64,000 nt of DNA from JACKAQ01 sp965227145 (GTDB taxonomy: Bacteria > Calditrichota > Calditrichia > RBG-13-44-9 > J075), in assembly GCA_965227145.1 (NCBI GenBank), contig OZ245730.1, forward strand, positions 1,054,001 through 1,118,000, in the 5' to 3' direction. The translations under genes and the position numbers were made by a program. Positions 55,074 to 63,826 of this stretch are shown in pieces. Position 1 is the stretch's first letter. Each line of letters starts with the position of its first letter. The notes beneath the pieces were generated by a model. The model was not told where the DNA came from and searched no databases. It saw only the letters and a list, made by a program, of their open reading frames with translations.

Positions 55074-55182
55074 ATTGTCAAGTGTTATTTTATCTTTTTT
55101 GCGGGTTGGCATGTTGGCGCCAAAGTTTTACCGCATTCAGCAATTGTTAATTGTCCCGGATACCAGCGGAAATAACCGTTGG

Positions 55183-55248
55183 TTGAGGGATTGAGGGACT
55201 GAGGGAATTGGTGAATCCCCAAATCCCTCAATCATCAAATCCCTCAAT
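55183..55248. repeat. tandem and inverted TTGAGGGA repeats
   Basis: Three direct copies of TTGAGGGA/CTGAGGGA (55183-55206) face two inverted copies, AATCCCTCAA-like, at about 55222-55247. The arms can fold into alternative hairpins just beyond the stop of the lipoprotein gene (minus strand). Origin and role unknown; possibly a transcript end structure or a remnant of a dispersed repeat. Confidence 0.65.
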
Positions 55249-55266
55249 ATTTAGTATTATTACCGC

Positions 55267-56874
55267 TCAGTGCACCACTCCGGCGAGGACAATCTGTCCG
55301 CTTTTCCGGCTGCGCAGATGGAATTCCGCCCATCGCGGCGCTGCTTTGCCATCGCGCCAAACCTGCACCGACACCCGCAAATAGCCGCTCGTTCTCTCAA
55401 TTGCCGACGGATTAATCGGCACCGTGAAATGCTCATTTTCTGTCCCTTCCACCCAAACATCGCTGCCCATTTGTTTTCCGCTATCGCTGAGCCGGCGAAT
55501 GCGGTAGCGCGTTTTGGCAAAACCGGTGCCGAAAACTTTCCCCAAATCCACCAGATGCAACGTGTCACCATCCAGTTTGGCAAATTCAACCGGCGAAACT
55601 GTGCCGAAATGTGCGTCAATAATTTTCTGGCGACGTTTCAGCAATGTTTCCAAAACATAATCTGCCGCTTCCGGTTCGGGATAATTGGCCGCGCTAACCA
55701 GCGCTGCAAGCTGCTCACGCGTCAATTCCGCCACAATTTTTGCTGCCCAGTAACAATCATCCGGGCGAGCTTTGCGGATCGGTTCGAACGGATACGCCTC
55801 TTTCCATTTTAGCGGTTCGAACAAATCCGCCTCAAATGTGCCAACCGACGGCCACGGCGTGTAGCCGATATGTTCCCATTTGTTCACCCGCAAACCCAGC
55901 GTGGCAATATTGCCGAACATCTCCCGAAAGCTGAACACATGCGCAAAGCCGTCCCACAGGCGTCCGCGTTCTGTGCCGTGCGCGCCCAGCGATTCACCGA
56001 AATCGAGCAAATAATGGCGCACAAATCCTTTTCCGTCAGTTTCTTCGTACACATCCAGCGAATTATCGATGCGAATATCGGTTTGATTGGTGAACGCGCC
56101 AAACACTTTCAGCGCGCGCATCACCCGGCGATCCTGATGGGGAATCCGGTCATTCGGGTCGTCTTCGCGGGTGCCTTTATCATCTATCGGCCCGAGATAA
56201 ATCCCGTCAATTAAAAGACTTGCTGTGGCGCGATACAGCCCGTCCTGCGGCGGCGCGACCGAGCCGAGCACCAGTTGCACTTCCTCTTCGGTAATGTCTG
56301 CGGTCGAGTCGATCGGCACTTCCGCGCTGTTAAAATAGAAGGTGTAATCCTCCGGAACGTTGTAACCGAACGCCCAAAACAGACGATTCACGATGAACGC
56401 GGTGGTCGTTTCCACACCCGGAAAATTGGGCGGATCGAACTTAACCAGATACAACCGGTCGCGGCTGTCCGCGATAACAAATCCCGGATTTCTGCCGCGA
56501 TGTTTGGCGCGAACCACCCGAACCGGCGGTTTCGGCGGACCAGTTTGCTCCGGGCCGGTGACCATTTCCAGCGGTGAAATTTCCCGGAAGCCGAGGCGTG
56601 GATTGAACCAGCTCGATTTTGGTACCTGATCGACAGCGTTCACATCCTGCGCCGGTAATCCCGGCACAAAATTAAACGCGCTGACCGCCGGACGCCGCAC
56701 TAGCACGCTGAAATAATAATCTGCGCGAATATATTTGGTCGTTTCCGGCAGCGGAATCGGTTGCCGGTCCTGTAAATCCCAAACCGCTGGCGCATCTGCA
56801 AAACGGAAGCTGCGGGAAGCGCAACCGCTAAACAGCGTTCCGAACATCAATAAAATCAGTAGTTTGCGATTCAT
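55267..56874 (-). CDS. lipoprotein with a PI3K/HipA-like kinase core
   Basis: ATG 56874 (535 residues) follows AGGCGGGA; an upstream ATG overlapping the previous stop (ATGA at 56892) is the alternative. The lipobox is L-F-S-G-C18. The centre looks like an atypical kinase: L-Y-L-V-K145-F-D-P, a helix with E155, then F-T-N-Q-T-D266-I-R-I-D-N271 resembling the catalytic loop, and H-Y-L-L-D291-F-G-E-S. Similar loops occur in HipA, PI3K-type and CotH/FAM20 kinases. Activity outside the cytoplasm would need an ATP source, so the fold may bind something else. It follows the barrel gene directly. Confidence 0.65.
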   Translation of the reverse strand: MNRKLLILLMFGTLFSGCASRSFRFADAPAVWDLQDRQPIPLPETTKYIRADYYFSVLVRRPAVSAFNFVPGLPAQDVNAVDQVPKSSWFNPRLGFREISPLEMVTGPEQTGPPKPPVRVVRAKHRGRNPGFVIADSRDRLYLVKFDPPNFPGVETTTAFIVNRLFWAFGYNVPEDYTFYFNSAEVPIDSTADITEEEVQLVLGSVAPPQDGLYRATASLLIDGIYLGPIDDKGTREDDPNDRIPHQDRRVMRALKVFGAFTNQTDIRIDNSLDVYEETDGKGFVRHYLLDFGESLGAHGTERGRLWDGFAHVFSFREMFGNIATLGLRVNKWEHIGYTPWPSVGTFEADLFEPLKWKEAYPFEPIRKARPDDCYWAAKIVAELTREQLAALVSAANYPEPEAADYVLETLLKRRQKIIDAHFGTVSPVEFAKLDGDTLHLVDLGKVFGTGFAKTRYRIRRLSDSGKQMGSDVWVEGTENEHFTVPINPSAIERTSGYLRVSVQVWRDGKAAPRWAEFHLRSRKSGQIVLAGVVH

Positions 56875-56888
56875 GAAATTATCCCGCC

Positions 56889-58295
56889 TCATTTCCAGTC
56901 CGAGCGATCTCTGTTGAGTGACGAGAGCCCGACATCCAGCTTGAAGAACAATCCTTCCGAGCCGAAGCTAAAAAACAGCCGGGCAACTTCGCTGTAAGCG
57001 GTGTGGAAATCGATGCCGAAACCGGCGGCCCACGGTGGTTTTCCGGTGAAAAAATCGCCCGGTTCCGGCGCGACGGTCAAATAATCGTAAAAAAGATGCC
57101 CGTTGAGATAGTAGGCGAGCGGCCACTGGTATTCCAGCGATGCGGTCATTTTGTATTTATCGCTGCGCAACAGCGATTTGCTGCTGGCACCGCGAAATTC
57201 CTGATGCCGTGGATATTCCACAAATGCGATATCGTTGCGATCGTTGAGATTTTCAACCATATCAAATACAATTCTGGGAACCAGCAGCCTGTTTTGCCGG
57301 AAAACCGGCAAAAAAACCATCGCATCCAGCCCCGCGCGGAACAGCCGGTCTTTGTCATTTTTTAGCCCGAACGCCAGCCCGCCGTAGCCTTCAATTCGGG
57401 TGCCGGGTTCGATAATTTTCAGGCTTTCGCGATTATCGAAACGGAAGGAAAGCTCGTTGTAAATTTTTTTACTTTTGAAAAAGGAGCCGGGCAAACTGTC
57501 CGTATCAAATACTTTGGAAAAATTGTCTGCGGCAGTGCCGGAAGGATTGCGAACAGTGCGTTTTTGGTAAAAAATCGAATAGAAATATTCCAGATTCGAC
57601 GATGTGCGCACGCCGATATTCGCATGCAAATGCAGTCGCCGCTGCGCGTAAATTCCCCGTTCCGCATCGCTGCCGGGTAAAAAATAGCTGCGCGGATCGT
57701 TTTGCGGATCCGGCCCGATGCCATAAAACCGGAAATTATCGTCGGTTTCCAGCCGGGTTTCAACATCGAACTGCCAGAAATAATTGTGCCGGAAAAAAAT
57801 GTAGCTCAGCGCGCCTTTCAATCCCCAAATGTCATTATTATTGTAAACCCCTTTTGCCTGCGATGTGAAATAATGGCTGTGATACGTAAAATTGACGCCC
57901 AAACCGCGCGGCGAGCCAGACACAATATTGAGCACCGGAAACCAGGCCAGCTTGTCTTCGTACAGATAAAAAAAATCTTCGAATTTTTTGAAAATGCGTT
58001 TTTCATCGATAAAAACAGCGCTGAATGCGGTGGATCGCAACATTGCGTCAATCGTAAATCGCGGCAGCCAAAAAATAGCGTGTAGCACTTTGCGCGGCGT
58101 GTAAAACGCGGGCGTTGCGGCGCGTTCGATACCGCGAATCTCTTTGTAGGTAAGGCTTTCGGTGAGTGTGTCGGCGGCGCTGCGAATGGCGACGGTATCC
58201 GGCCGGGGCGATTGGGCAATCGCAGAAACCTGCAATAATCCCAATATCGCAATTAAAATAAAGCGCCGGAAATTGAATCGGTTAATCAATGTCAT
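56889..58295 (-). CDS. BamA/TamA-superfamily outer membrane barrel lacking POTRA domains
   Basis: 468 residues with a signal peptide ending A-I-A-Q. After ~75 residues of leader the chain is a continuous series of amphipathic strands with Gly/aromatic pairs (G-L-G-V-N-F-T-Y, F-R-F-Y-G-I-G-P, S-F-R-F-D-N-R-E-S), as in the surface antigen D15 barrel. POTRA repeats are absent. It is upstream of, and overlaps, the lipoprotein reading frame, which suggests a two-part surface system. Substrate unknown. Confidence 0.75.
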   Translation of the reverse strand: MTLINRFNFRRFILIAILGLLQVSAIAQSPRPDTVAIRSAADTLTESLTYKEIRGIERAATPAFYTPRKVLHAIFWLPRFTIDAMLRSTAFSAVFIDEKRIFKKFEDFFYLYEDKLAWFPVLNIVSGSPRGLGVNFTYHSHYFTSQAKGVYNNNDIWGLKGALSYIFFRHNYFWQFDVETRLETDDNFRFYGIGPDPQNDPRSYFLPGSDAERGIYAQRRLHLHANIGVRTSSNLEYFYSIFYQKRTVRNPSGTAADNFSKVFDTDSLPGSFFKSKKIYNELSFRFDNRESLKIIEPGTRIEGYGGLAFGLKNDKDRLFRAGLDAMVFLPVFRQNRLLVPRIVFDMVENLNDRNDIAFVEYPRHQEFRGASSKSLLRSDKYKMTASLEYQWPLAYYLNGHLFYDYLTVAPEPGDFFTGKPPWAAGFGIDFHTAYSEVARLFFSFGSEGLFFKLDVGLSSLNRDRSDWK

Positions 58296-58632
58296 TCGTG
58301 GATTCTCGCAGCCAAAGCAGATATTTTTGCAGTGTTGATTACTTTCTGGACTCCGCGAATCTACCGAAAAACCCGGTTTTTATCAACAAAAATCCGAATC
58401 GCCGGATTAGAATTGGATAATACTTTTCGTGGGGTTGATTTTTACTTTTTGAGCGGTGTGGCAGATCATTTTTAGTCATTCCCGCGCAGGCAGGAATCTC
58501 ATGAAGTAATGAATATGAATGACCAATTGCAGCATAATTGCGCACATCAAATAAATAATTTTGAAAATATCAAAAACATCTGCAACATTTTGATAACTCA
58601 TCTGTCCATTGTAATAGAACGAAGAGGAACGA
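58296..58632. other. divergent intergenic region before the sigma factor gene
   Basis: About 337 bp between divergent genes. It must hold both promoters. It also contains the short palindromic repeat at 58478-58496. No gene is supported; a minus-strand open frame here is only the translated palindrome. Confidence 0.55.
58478..58496. repeat. short palindromic interspersed repeat
   Basis: ATTCC-CGCGCAGGC-AGGAAT, flanked by GTC and CTC, matches the family of small dispersed palindromes that read E-I-P-A-C-A-G-M-T when translated and occur in many proteobacterial and other genomes. One copy only in this window. Confidence 0.55.
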
Positions 58633-59223
58633 ATGCAGGACGAACGGTTACAGATACAGCAGATTTTGAACGGTGACAGAGCCGCGCTGAAACAATTGAT
58701 CGAAGATCATCAGCGGCTGGTATTTGTACTGATCGCGCGGATGGTTCACAATCCGGAAGACCAGCGGGAGCTTGCGCAGGAAGCGTTTGTAAAAGTATAT
58801 CAAAAACTGGCGTCTTTCCGGTTTGAATGCAAGCTGTCCACCTGGATTGCTAAAATTGCGGTTAATCTGGCGACCAATTATTGCCGGAAAAACAAGTTGC
58901 AACTGTTCAGCGATATGGGCAACGATGCATCATTCGAGTTGTCAGAAGTTGTTGAAAATAATGAGTTTGAGAAACCGGTAGATCAGTCCGAACAAATGGA
59001 AGTTAGCGAGCGCGATGCACTGATCAAAAAAGAAGTTGAGGCATTGCCGGATGCCTACCGGATGGTTTTGGCGATGTATCATTGGCAACAATTTTCGTAC
59101 ACAGAAATTGCTGATTCGCTAAAAATGCCGGAAGGAACAGTCAAAAATTATCTTTTTCGCGCACGGAAATTGCTCAAAGAGCGATTGATAAAACACAATT
59201 TTATCGAGGAGTATTTGTCATGA
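58633..59223 (+). CDS. ECF-type RNA polymerase sigma factor
   Basis: 196 residues with GAAGAGGAA before the ATG. Region 2 (about 20-90) includes D-Q-R-E-L-A-Q-E-A-F-V-K-V-Y and the -10-binding helix F-E-C-K-L-S-T-W-I. Region 4 (about 135-185) has the helix-turn-helix F-S-Y-T-E-I-A-D-S-L-K-M-P-E-G-T-V-K. Nothing shows the target regulon. Its stop overlaps the anti-sigma gene by 4 bp. Confidence 0.93.
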   Translation: MQDERLQIQQILNGDRAALKQLIEDHQRLVFVLIARMVHNPEDQRELAQEAFVKVYQKLASFRFECKLSTWIAKIAVNLATNYCRKNKLQLFSDMGNDASFELSEVVENNEFEKPVDQSEQMEVSERDALIKKEVEALPDAYRMVLAMYHWQQFSYTEIADSLKMPEGTVKNYLFRARKLLKERLIKHNFIEEYLS

Positions 59224-59735
59224 GGGCGCATTTAAACGACGAACAACTGCAGGAATTTGTGGATACCGATTTGCAGAACGTCGATCCGGAAATTAGTCAA
59301 CATTTGCAAAGCTGTTGGCACTGCACTCAGCAAGTTCAGCAATACCGTATGATTTCCAAAATGCTGGCGGGTGATCCGGCACCGGAAATTCCCGCAGGTT
59401 TTGCAGATGCAGTTGTTGAACACATTGTTATTCGCGAAGAGAAGCACGAAAAACGGGTTGAATCATCAATTTTTGGCGGCATTTTCGCAATCATTTTGGC
59501 TAACATCCTGTTCGTGCTGATCTGGCGAAAAGATTTTTCCGGCGATATGCTGGGATCGACAATTGAAGTGTTGCATAAATTCAGCTTTTTAGGCGACTGG
59601 GTGAACACTTTGGCGAAATCCATGAGCATTTTTACTGAATTATTCAGTGGTTACGGTTTGATATTTTTAAGCGCAGCGGCGATTTTCGCCATCATCTTTT
59701 TTTTGGAAAAAGTCCTGATTCCTGAACACAAATAA
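59220..59735 (+). CDS. membrane anti-sigma factor (zinc-binding type)
   Basis: 171 residues overlapping the sigma gene as ATGA. The N-terminal ~60 residues have the anti-sigma zinc signature H28-x3-C32-x2-C35. Two membrane helices follow (about 85-102 and 145-164) with a ~40-residue loop between them. It should hold the ECF sigma factor at the membrane until a signal arrives; the loop may sense it. Confidence 0.82.
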   Translation: MRAHLNDEQLQEFVDTDLQNVDPEISQHLQSCWHCTQQVQQYRMISKMLAGDPAPEIPAGFADAVVEHIVIREEKHEKRVESSIFGGIFAIILANILFVLIWRKDFSGDMLGSTIEVLHKFSFLGDWVNTLAKSMSIFTELFSGYGLIFLSAAAIFAIIFFLEKVLIPEHK

Positions 59736-59771
59736 TTATTGAAATTAACAGCACAATTAAAGGAGAAAACA

Positions 59772-60119
59772 ATGGTACAATTTGCAGAAGTTTTAATTCC
59801 GATGACCATTTTCACGGCATTTTATTTCATCATCAAAGTGTTTACGGATTACCGGTTGAAACGCATGCTGATCGACCGCGGACTGGTTTCCGAAGGCAAA
59901 CAAATGTTCGCCGATAAACCGTTGTCGGAAAACCCGCTCACCTCGTTCAAATGGGGATTGATTTTGGTGGGTATCGGCGCTGCAATTTTATTGCGGGAAT
60001 TGTTTCCGTTCACCATCACCGAGCAGGCGATGGTTGCGCTGATGTTCCTGTTTGCCGGCATCTCATTCCTGATTTATTACACCCGGATTAAAGATGTCAC
60101 CGGCGAAAGCATGTCGTAA
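59772..60119 (+). CDS. small inner-membrane protein, DUF6249-like
   Basis: ATG 59772 follows AAAGGAGAAAACA. The 115-residue protein has one N-terminal helix, a short basic cytoplasmic stretch (R-L-K-R-M-L-I-D-R-G-L-V) and two more helices. The basic stretch after the first helix resembles DUF6249 proteins that accompany ECF sigma/anti-sigma pairs. It is the third gene of this operon and probably part of the same membrane response. Function unknown. Confidence 0.75.
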   Translation: MVQFAEVLIPMTIFTAFYFIIKVFTDYRLKRMLIDRGLVSEGKQMFADKPLSENPLTSFKWGLILVGIGAAILLRELFPFTITEQAMVALMFLFAGISFLIYYTRIKDVTGESMS

Positions 60120-60145
60120 TTCGATCCGAAACGGACGTGAAAAAA

Positions 60146-60177
60146 GCCCCGCTCACACAGAGCGGGGCTTTTTTTTT
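60146..60177. terminator. strong bidirectional Rho-independent terminator
   Basis: GCCCCGCTC-ACACA-GAGCGGGGC is a perfect 9-bp GC stem followed by nine T residues. Six A residues precede it, so it also works for the convergent hydrolase gene on the minus strand. Confidence 0.93.
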
Positions 60178-60207
60178 AGTGAGAGAGATGTTCTCGAAAC
60201 AATAAAT

Positions 60208-61152
60208 TTATTGCATAAACGATGCAATCGCTTGATTTACAGCTTCCGGCTGTTCGAATTGGGCGAAGTGCCCGCAATTATCAATCATCACCAGTTTGCT
60301 GTCGGGGATTTTTTCTTCGGCAATTTTGCCGATCGATGCTGATTTTCCGCCGTGCAAATAGGGATTGGGAATCAGGTTATCATTCTCGCCAAAAATGACC
60401 AGCGTCGGTTGGGAAATTTCGCCGAGATAATCGAAAACCGGCTCGTCAACCATTCCGGCAACGGACTGTTCGATTGCCAGACAGTATTTGTCGAAATCCG
60501 TTGCGCCGCGCAAACGGATGCGATCGACTACCATAAATTCCGCGTCTTTTGGCATATTGTTAAAATTGGCAACGATATTTGCCCGGATTTGCTGCGGCGT
60601 CGTCAGCGCCACACCTGCTTTGGTGACAACTTGTTTGAACCAATCTTTTTCGCCTGGCGTGAATGTTTCGATACCGGCGGGATCAACCAGAATCAGTTTG
60701 TTGACAGCTTCCGGTTTCTGAATTGCCAGCGTCATCACAATTTGTCCGCCCATCGAATGTCCGGCGAAGGTGGCGTTCGGGAGGTCCAGTTTCGCCAGAA
60801 ATTGCGCCAGCACATCCGCATAAAACGCCATTCCGATGGGATAGGGGCCTTTGCTCGATTTACCGTAGCCGGGCAAATCCACCGCAATGCAGCGGTAATT
60901 GTTGCGCAGCTCAGCGATATTTTTTTGCCACGCCGGCAGATAGCTGCCCAGCCCGTGAACAAAAATAATGGTTTCGCTGCCGCTGCCTTCATCCACATAA
61001 GCGACGGTCACGCTATCGTTGATTTGGGCTTTTTTGACCGGATACTGATATGCCAAATTCTCAAATTCGATCGGCGATAAGTCATCGTAGGGACACGCAG
61101 TTAGCACAACACCTGCGAGGATGATCAGCGCGAAAATCCGAAATGCTTTCAT
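60208..61152 (-). CDS. alpha/beta hydrolase lipoprotein
   Basis: 314 residues with a lipoprotein signal ending L-T-A-C20. The hydrolase core has F-V-H-G-L-G-S, the nucleophile S133 in G-H-S-M-G-G, the acid in F-G-E-N-D and the catalytic His in N-C-G-H-F. Such enzymes act as esterases or lipases; being lipid-anchored it should face the periplasm or the surface. It differs from the cytosolic esterase at 36660. A GAAATAAAAT stretch, not a strong site, precedes the ATG. Confidence 0.87.
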   Translation of the reverse strand: MKAFRIFALIILAGVVLTACPYDDLSPIEFENLAYQYPVKKAQINDSVTVAYVDEGSGSETIIFVHGLGSYLPAWQKNIAELRNNYRCIAVDLPGYGKSSKGPYPIGMAFYADVLAQFLAKLDLPNATFAGHSMGGQIVMTLAIQKPEAVNKLILVDPAGIETFTPGEKDWFKQVVTKAGVALTTPQQIRANIVANFNNMPKDAEFMVVDRIRLRGATDFDKYCLAIEQSVAGMVDEPVFDYLGEISQPTLVIFGENDNLIPNPYLHGGKSASIGKIAEEKIPDSKLVMIDNCGHFAQFEQPEAVNQAIASFMQ

Positions 61153-61257
61153 ATTTTATTTCCTGTATTTGATGCCAATTTATCATTCTTTTTGAATCCG
61201 GTAGATTCCTGCATGTGCGCCAAAGGCGCTACTTTGGAGCAGAAATGACCGGCGCGA

Positions 61258-62895
61258 TTAAAACATCAGCCATTTGAACACCAGAAAAACCGTCCAGGGA
61301 TTGTTCGGTTTTTCGGATTTCGCAGCCGGATCGGTGGTGCGGGCGCGCGAACCGTTTACCGTGTTGCTTTCGTAAAAATCGCCGAGCGAAAGGTATGCGG
61401 CGTGCAATTCCAGATTCATAAAAACATGCGGCTGAAAGCTGATTCGCCCGTTGATTTCCCGCCCGATATTTTTTCCGCCGAATGGCGGCGCGTGCTGGCT
61501 GATGGCAGCGGCGTATCCGATTTTCGCGGCTAACTTGTTGGGAATAAAGGATTTCTGAACAGCAACGGAACCGCCGTAAAATCCCAGCCCGATGTTGGAA
61601 ATATCGTTCATCGCGCCAACAAAGCGGTTGACCACGTTGCCGTGCGGCATCAGCAAATACGATCCGTGGCTGATGTAAATCGCGCCCGGCGCAGCCCATG
61701 TGTTGCCGGTGAGCACGCCGCTGTATTTGCCATCGCTGAGCGTATCGCCATCGCCGGAGGTGATCATCAGGTCTGCCAAAATGGCGTCATCTGCGGTTTG
61801 TCCGTATTTGTAGCCAAGCCGCAAATTGGCGGCGTAACCTTCGATGTCCGCTTTTTTCATCCAGCCGTCGGTTTCTTTCACATCGATGCTGCCGCGATTG
61901 GTGACGGCAAAACCGGAAATTGCGGCGCGCCCGAGCGTAAATTCCGGATTGCGATTCCAGAATGTGCCGAGCCAATACACGTCCGCTTTATACGGTTTGG
62001 CGACCGTGTTGCCGAGCGGCAAACGGATGGTGCCGTTGTATTCATTGAGCAGGCTGTTCAACCCCTGACCCAAAATGGAAACGCCGCCGGCACCGTTGGC
62101 GCGATCCATTACATACCACAGCGAAAGCCCCTGCTGCCAGGTTGGTGTGATGTCCCGTTCTGCCATCAATTCCCACAGCACCACGTCGTCTTTCAACTGA
62201 ATATTGTTTTCGTAAAGCTGGTAATAGCCCAGTTTGTAGCGCGAAAAATCGCCGTCGTATCGCAGGTTGATGCCAACGGCGTCGGTTCCCCAAAATGCCA
62301 GCCGGTAGCCGGTGTTGGTCATCGTGTTGAACACGGTTCGATAGGGATTATACGGCGTATCGAACAGCCGTTGCAGCCCCAGATTGATGGCAAATCGCGG
62401 TGCCGGAATCAGTTCCAGCTCCACATTCTGGGTTTGGATGTTCACCTGATCCGCAGAAATTGCCGCGCCGGAGTTGCCGCCGGTGCCGTAGGATTGATCG
62501 CCCCACGTCCAGTCGATTTCGAACGATGCGCGCAAAATCGCCCTGCCGTTCAGCAATTTTGGCTGATAGATAAAAAATGGCAAAATGCGCTGCTCAAAAT
62601 AAAATGTTTCCGCATCGCCGGTGGTTGTTGTGTTCGCGCCGAACAACCGCCCGATGGTTTGTCCGGTCAAAAACGGGTTGCGGGCAAACACATTGTTCAT
62701 CACCGCCTGGCTGAAAAAATACGCGATAAACTGGAATTCGCGCGGTGTTTCTTTTTGAACGGATTTGGGTTTCAGTTTGGAAACCTGTTGGGAAAACACA
62801 TTTGTCGATGCAACTAAAATCAATAAAAACAAAAGGATGAAGCGTGATGTTCGCTTCGCGGATGGGCGCGAAATATTTTCGCGATAAGTTTTCAT
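61258..62895 (-). CDS. outer membrane beta-barrel, porin-like
   Basis: ATG 62895 follows a GAGG; reading from there gives 545 residues with a signal peptide to V-F-S-Q (about 36). The mature chain alternates polar and aromatic/hydrophobic residues over ~500 residues and ends ...F-L-V-F-K-W-L-M-F, the terminal Phe recognised by BamA. Its layout resembles alginate-export/porin proteins (DUF1302-like size), but the substrate cannot be read. It is upstream of the hydrolase lipoprotein on the same strand, about 105 bp apart. Confidence 0.75.
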   Translation of the reverse strand: MKTYRENISRPSAKRTSRFILLFLLILVASTNVFSQQVSKLKPKSVQKETPREFQFIAYFFSQAVMNNVFARNPFLTGQTIGRLFGANTTTTGDAETFYFEQRILPFFIYQPKLLNGRAILRASFEIDWTWGDQSYGTGGNSGAAISADQVNIQTQNVELELIPAPRFAINLGLQRLFDTPYNPYRTVFNTMTNTGYRLAFWGTDAVGINLRYDGDFSRYKLGYYQLYENNIQLKDDVVLWELMAERDITPTWQQGLSLWYVMDRANGAGGVSILGQGLNSLLNEYNGTIRLPLGNTVAKPYKADVYWLGTFWNRNPEFTLGRAAISGFAVTNRGSIDVKETDGWMKKADIEGYAANLRLGYKYGQTADDAILADLMITSGDGDTLSDGKYSGVLTGNTWAAPGAIYISHGSYLLMPHGNVVNRFVGAMNDISNIGLGFYGGSVAVQKSFIPNKLAAKIGYAAAISQHAPPFGGKNIGREINGRISFQPHVFMNLELHAAYLSLGDFYESNTVNGSRARTTDPAAKSEKPNNPWTVFLVFKWLMF

Positions 62896-62987
62896 TGGAG
62901 CCTCGTGCAAGGTGTTTGATCACCTGAAAATTTATCCGGCGAATCGCAGCTGCCGATTCGCCGGATAATATTAGTCGTTGAAATGAA

Positions 62988-63770
62988 TTATCGAACGAGC
63001 ATCATTTTGCGGGTCGAAATGAAATTTCCGGCCTGAATTCTGTAAAAATAGATGCCGCTCGGCAGATTGTTTGCCTCGAATGTAATTTCGTGGCGACCGG
63101 CGTTGCGCTGTTCATCTGCCAGTCTGGCAACTTCCTGACCCGCCAAATTGAAAACGGTCAGTTTCACGGTTGCCGCCGTGGGCAATTCAAACGCAATTCG
63201 CGTGGACGGGTTGAACGGATTCGGATAATTCTGCTCCAGCGAAAATTCGACCGGCAATTGCCCGTCATCGTCGATGCCCGTTGCGAAACTGGTGATTTCA
63301 AAAATGCCTTCGCTGGTGAGGGTGGTGGGCACCAACTGGTTCAGCACGATGGTGTTGATGTTGCCAACCCCGCTGACTGCAGTTGTGTAAGTGCCGGCAA
63401 ACGCGGTTTCCGTTCCGTTCACATCAATCGATGCAACAACGTAAGTGCTATTATCTACAAAAGTTGCGTAAATCGTATCAATGCCAAACTGGCGCAGCAG
63501 CGGCGCAACGTCGTTGCCGGCGGAAAGCCAGACACCAACAATATTATCTGATCCAAGATTGAGCGGATCCAACCGCACATAACGCTGAACGTTGCTGCAG
63601 CCCAAAACGCCGCCGCTGGTGCTGCAAAATCCGTCGTTTGCGGTGGGCGGGGTGCCCAACGGCGGGTTGGTTTGCACAACTTCATACACTAACGAATCGA
63701 CCTGCGCAAAGGTCAATCCGGTGAGCAGCAGAACTGCCAGCAAAATTCTTGAAATGGTAGCTTTGTTCAT
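62988..63770 (-). CDS. secreted protein with C-terminal sorting tail
   Basis: 260 residues, GGAGGATTTT site before the ATG, signal peptide ending L-T-F-A-Q. Residues ~24-165 are a beta-rich domain with two nearby Cys (F-C-S-T-S and L-G-C-S-N) and no family I know. The last ~85 residues are Q-N-Y-P-N-P-F-N-P-S and a sorting tail ending K-M-M-L-V-R, almost identical in pattern to the tail of the M6-like protease. Probably exported to the surface by a type IX-like pathway. Confidence 0.82.
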   Translation of the reverse strand: MNKATISRILLAVLLLTGLTFAQVDSLVYEVVQTNPPLGTPPTANDGFCSTSGGVLGCSNVQRYVRLDPLNLGSDNIVGVWLSAGNDVAPLLRQFGIDTIYATFVDNSTYVVASIDVNGTETAFAGTYTTAVSGVGNINTIVLNQLVPTTLTSEGIFEITSFATGIDDDGQLPVEFSLEQNYPNPFNPSTRIAFELPTAATVKLTVFNLAGQEVARLADEQRNAGRHEITFEANNLPSGIYFYRIQAGNFISTRKMMLVR

Positions 63771-63826
63771 AAAATCCTCCGAATTGTTAAAATTAAGTGT
63801 TGAATTTGATTGGGATAAAAATCCCG

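Larger units (their letters stand above)
54838..55266. other. intergenic region with homopolymer and repeats
   Basis: About 430 bp without a gene. It contains the promoter side of the secreted protein gene, a run of 14 G (listed separately) and a set of 8-bp direct and inverted repeats near 55183-55248. Confidence 0.6.

Noticed and set aside
58339..58545. 68-codon minus-strand frame with E-I-P-A-C-A-G-M-T
   Set aside because: This peptide is the known translation of a dispersed palindrome, not a gene.
61642..62817. 391-codon open frame opposite the porin-like gene
   Set aside because: The opposite strand has a signal peptide, barrel pattern and terminal Phe; this frame has none of these.
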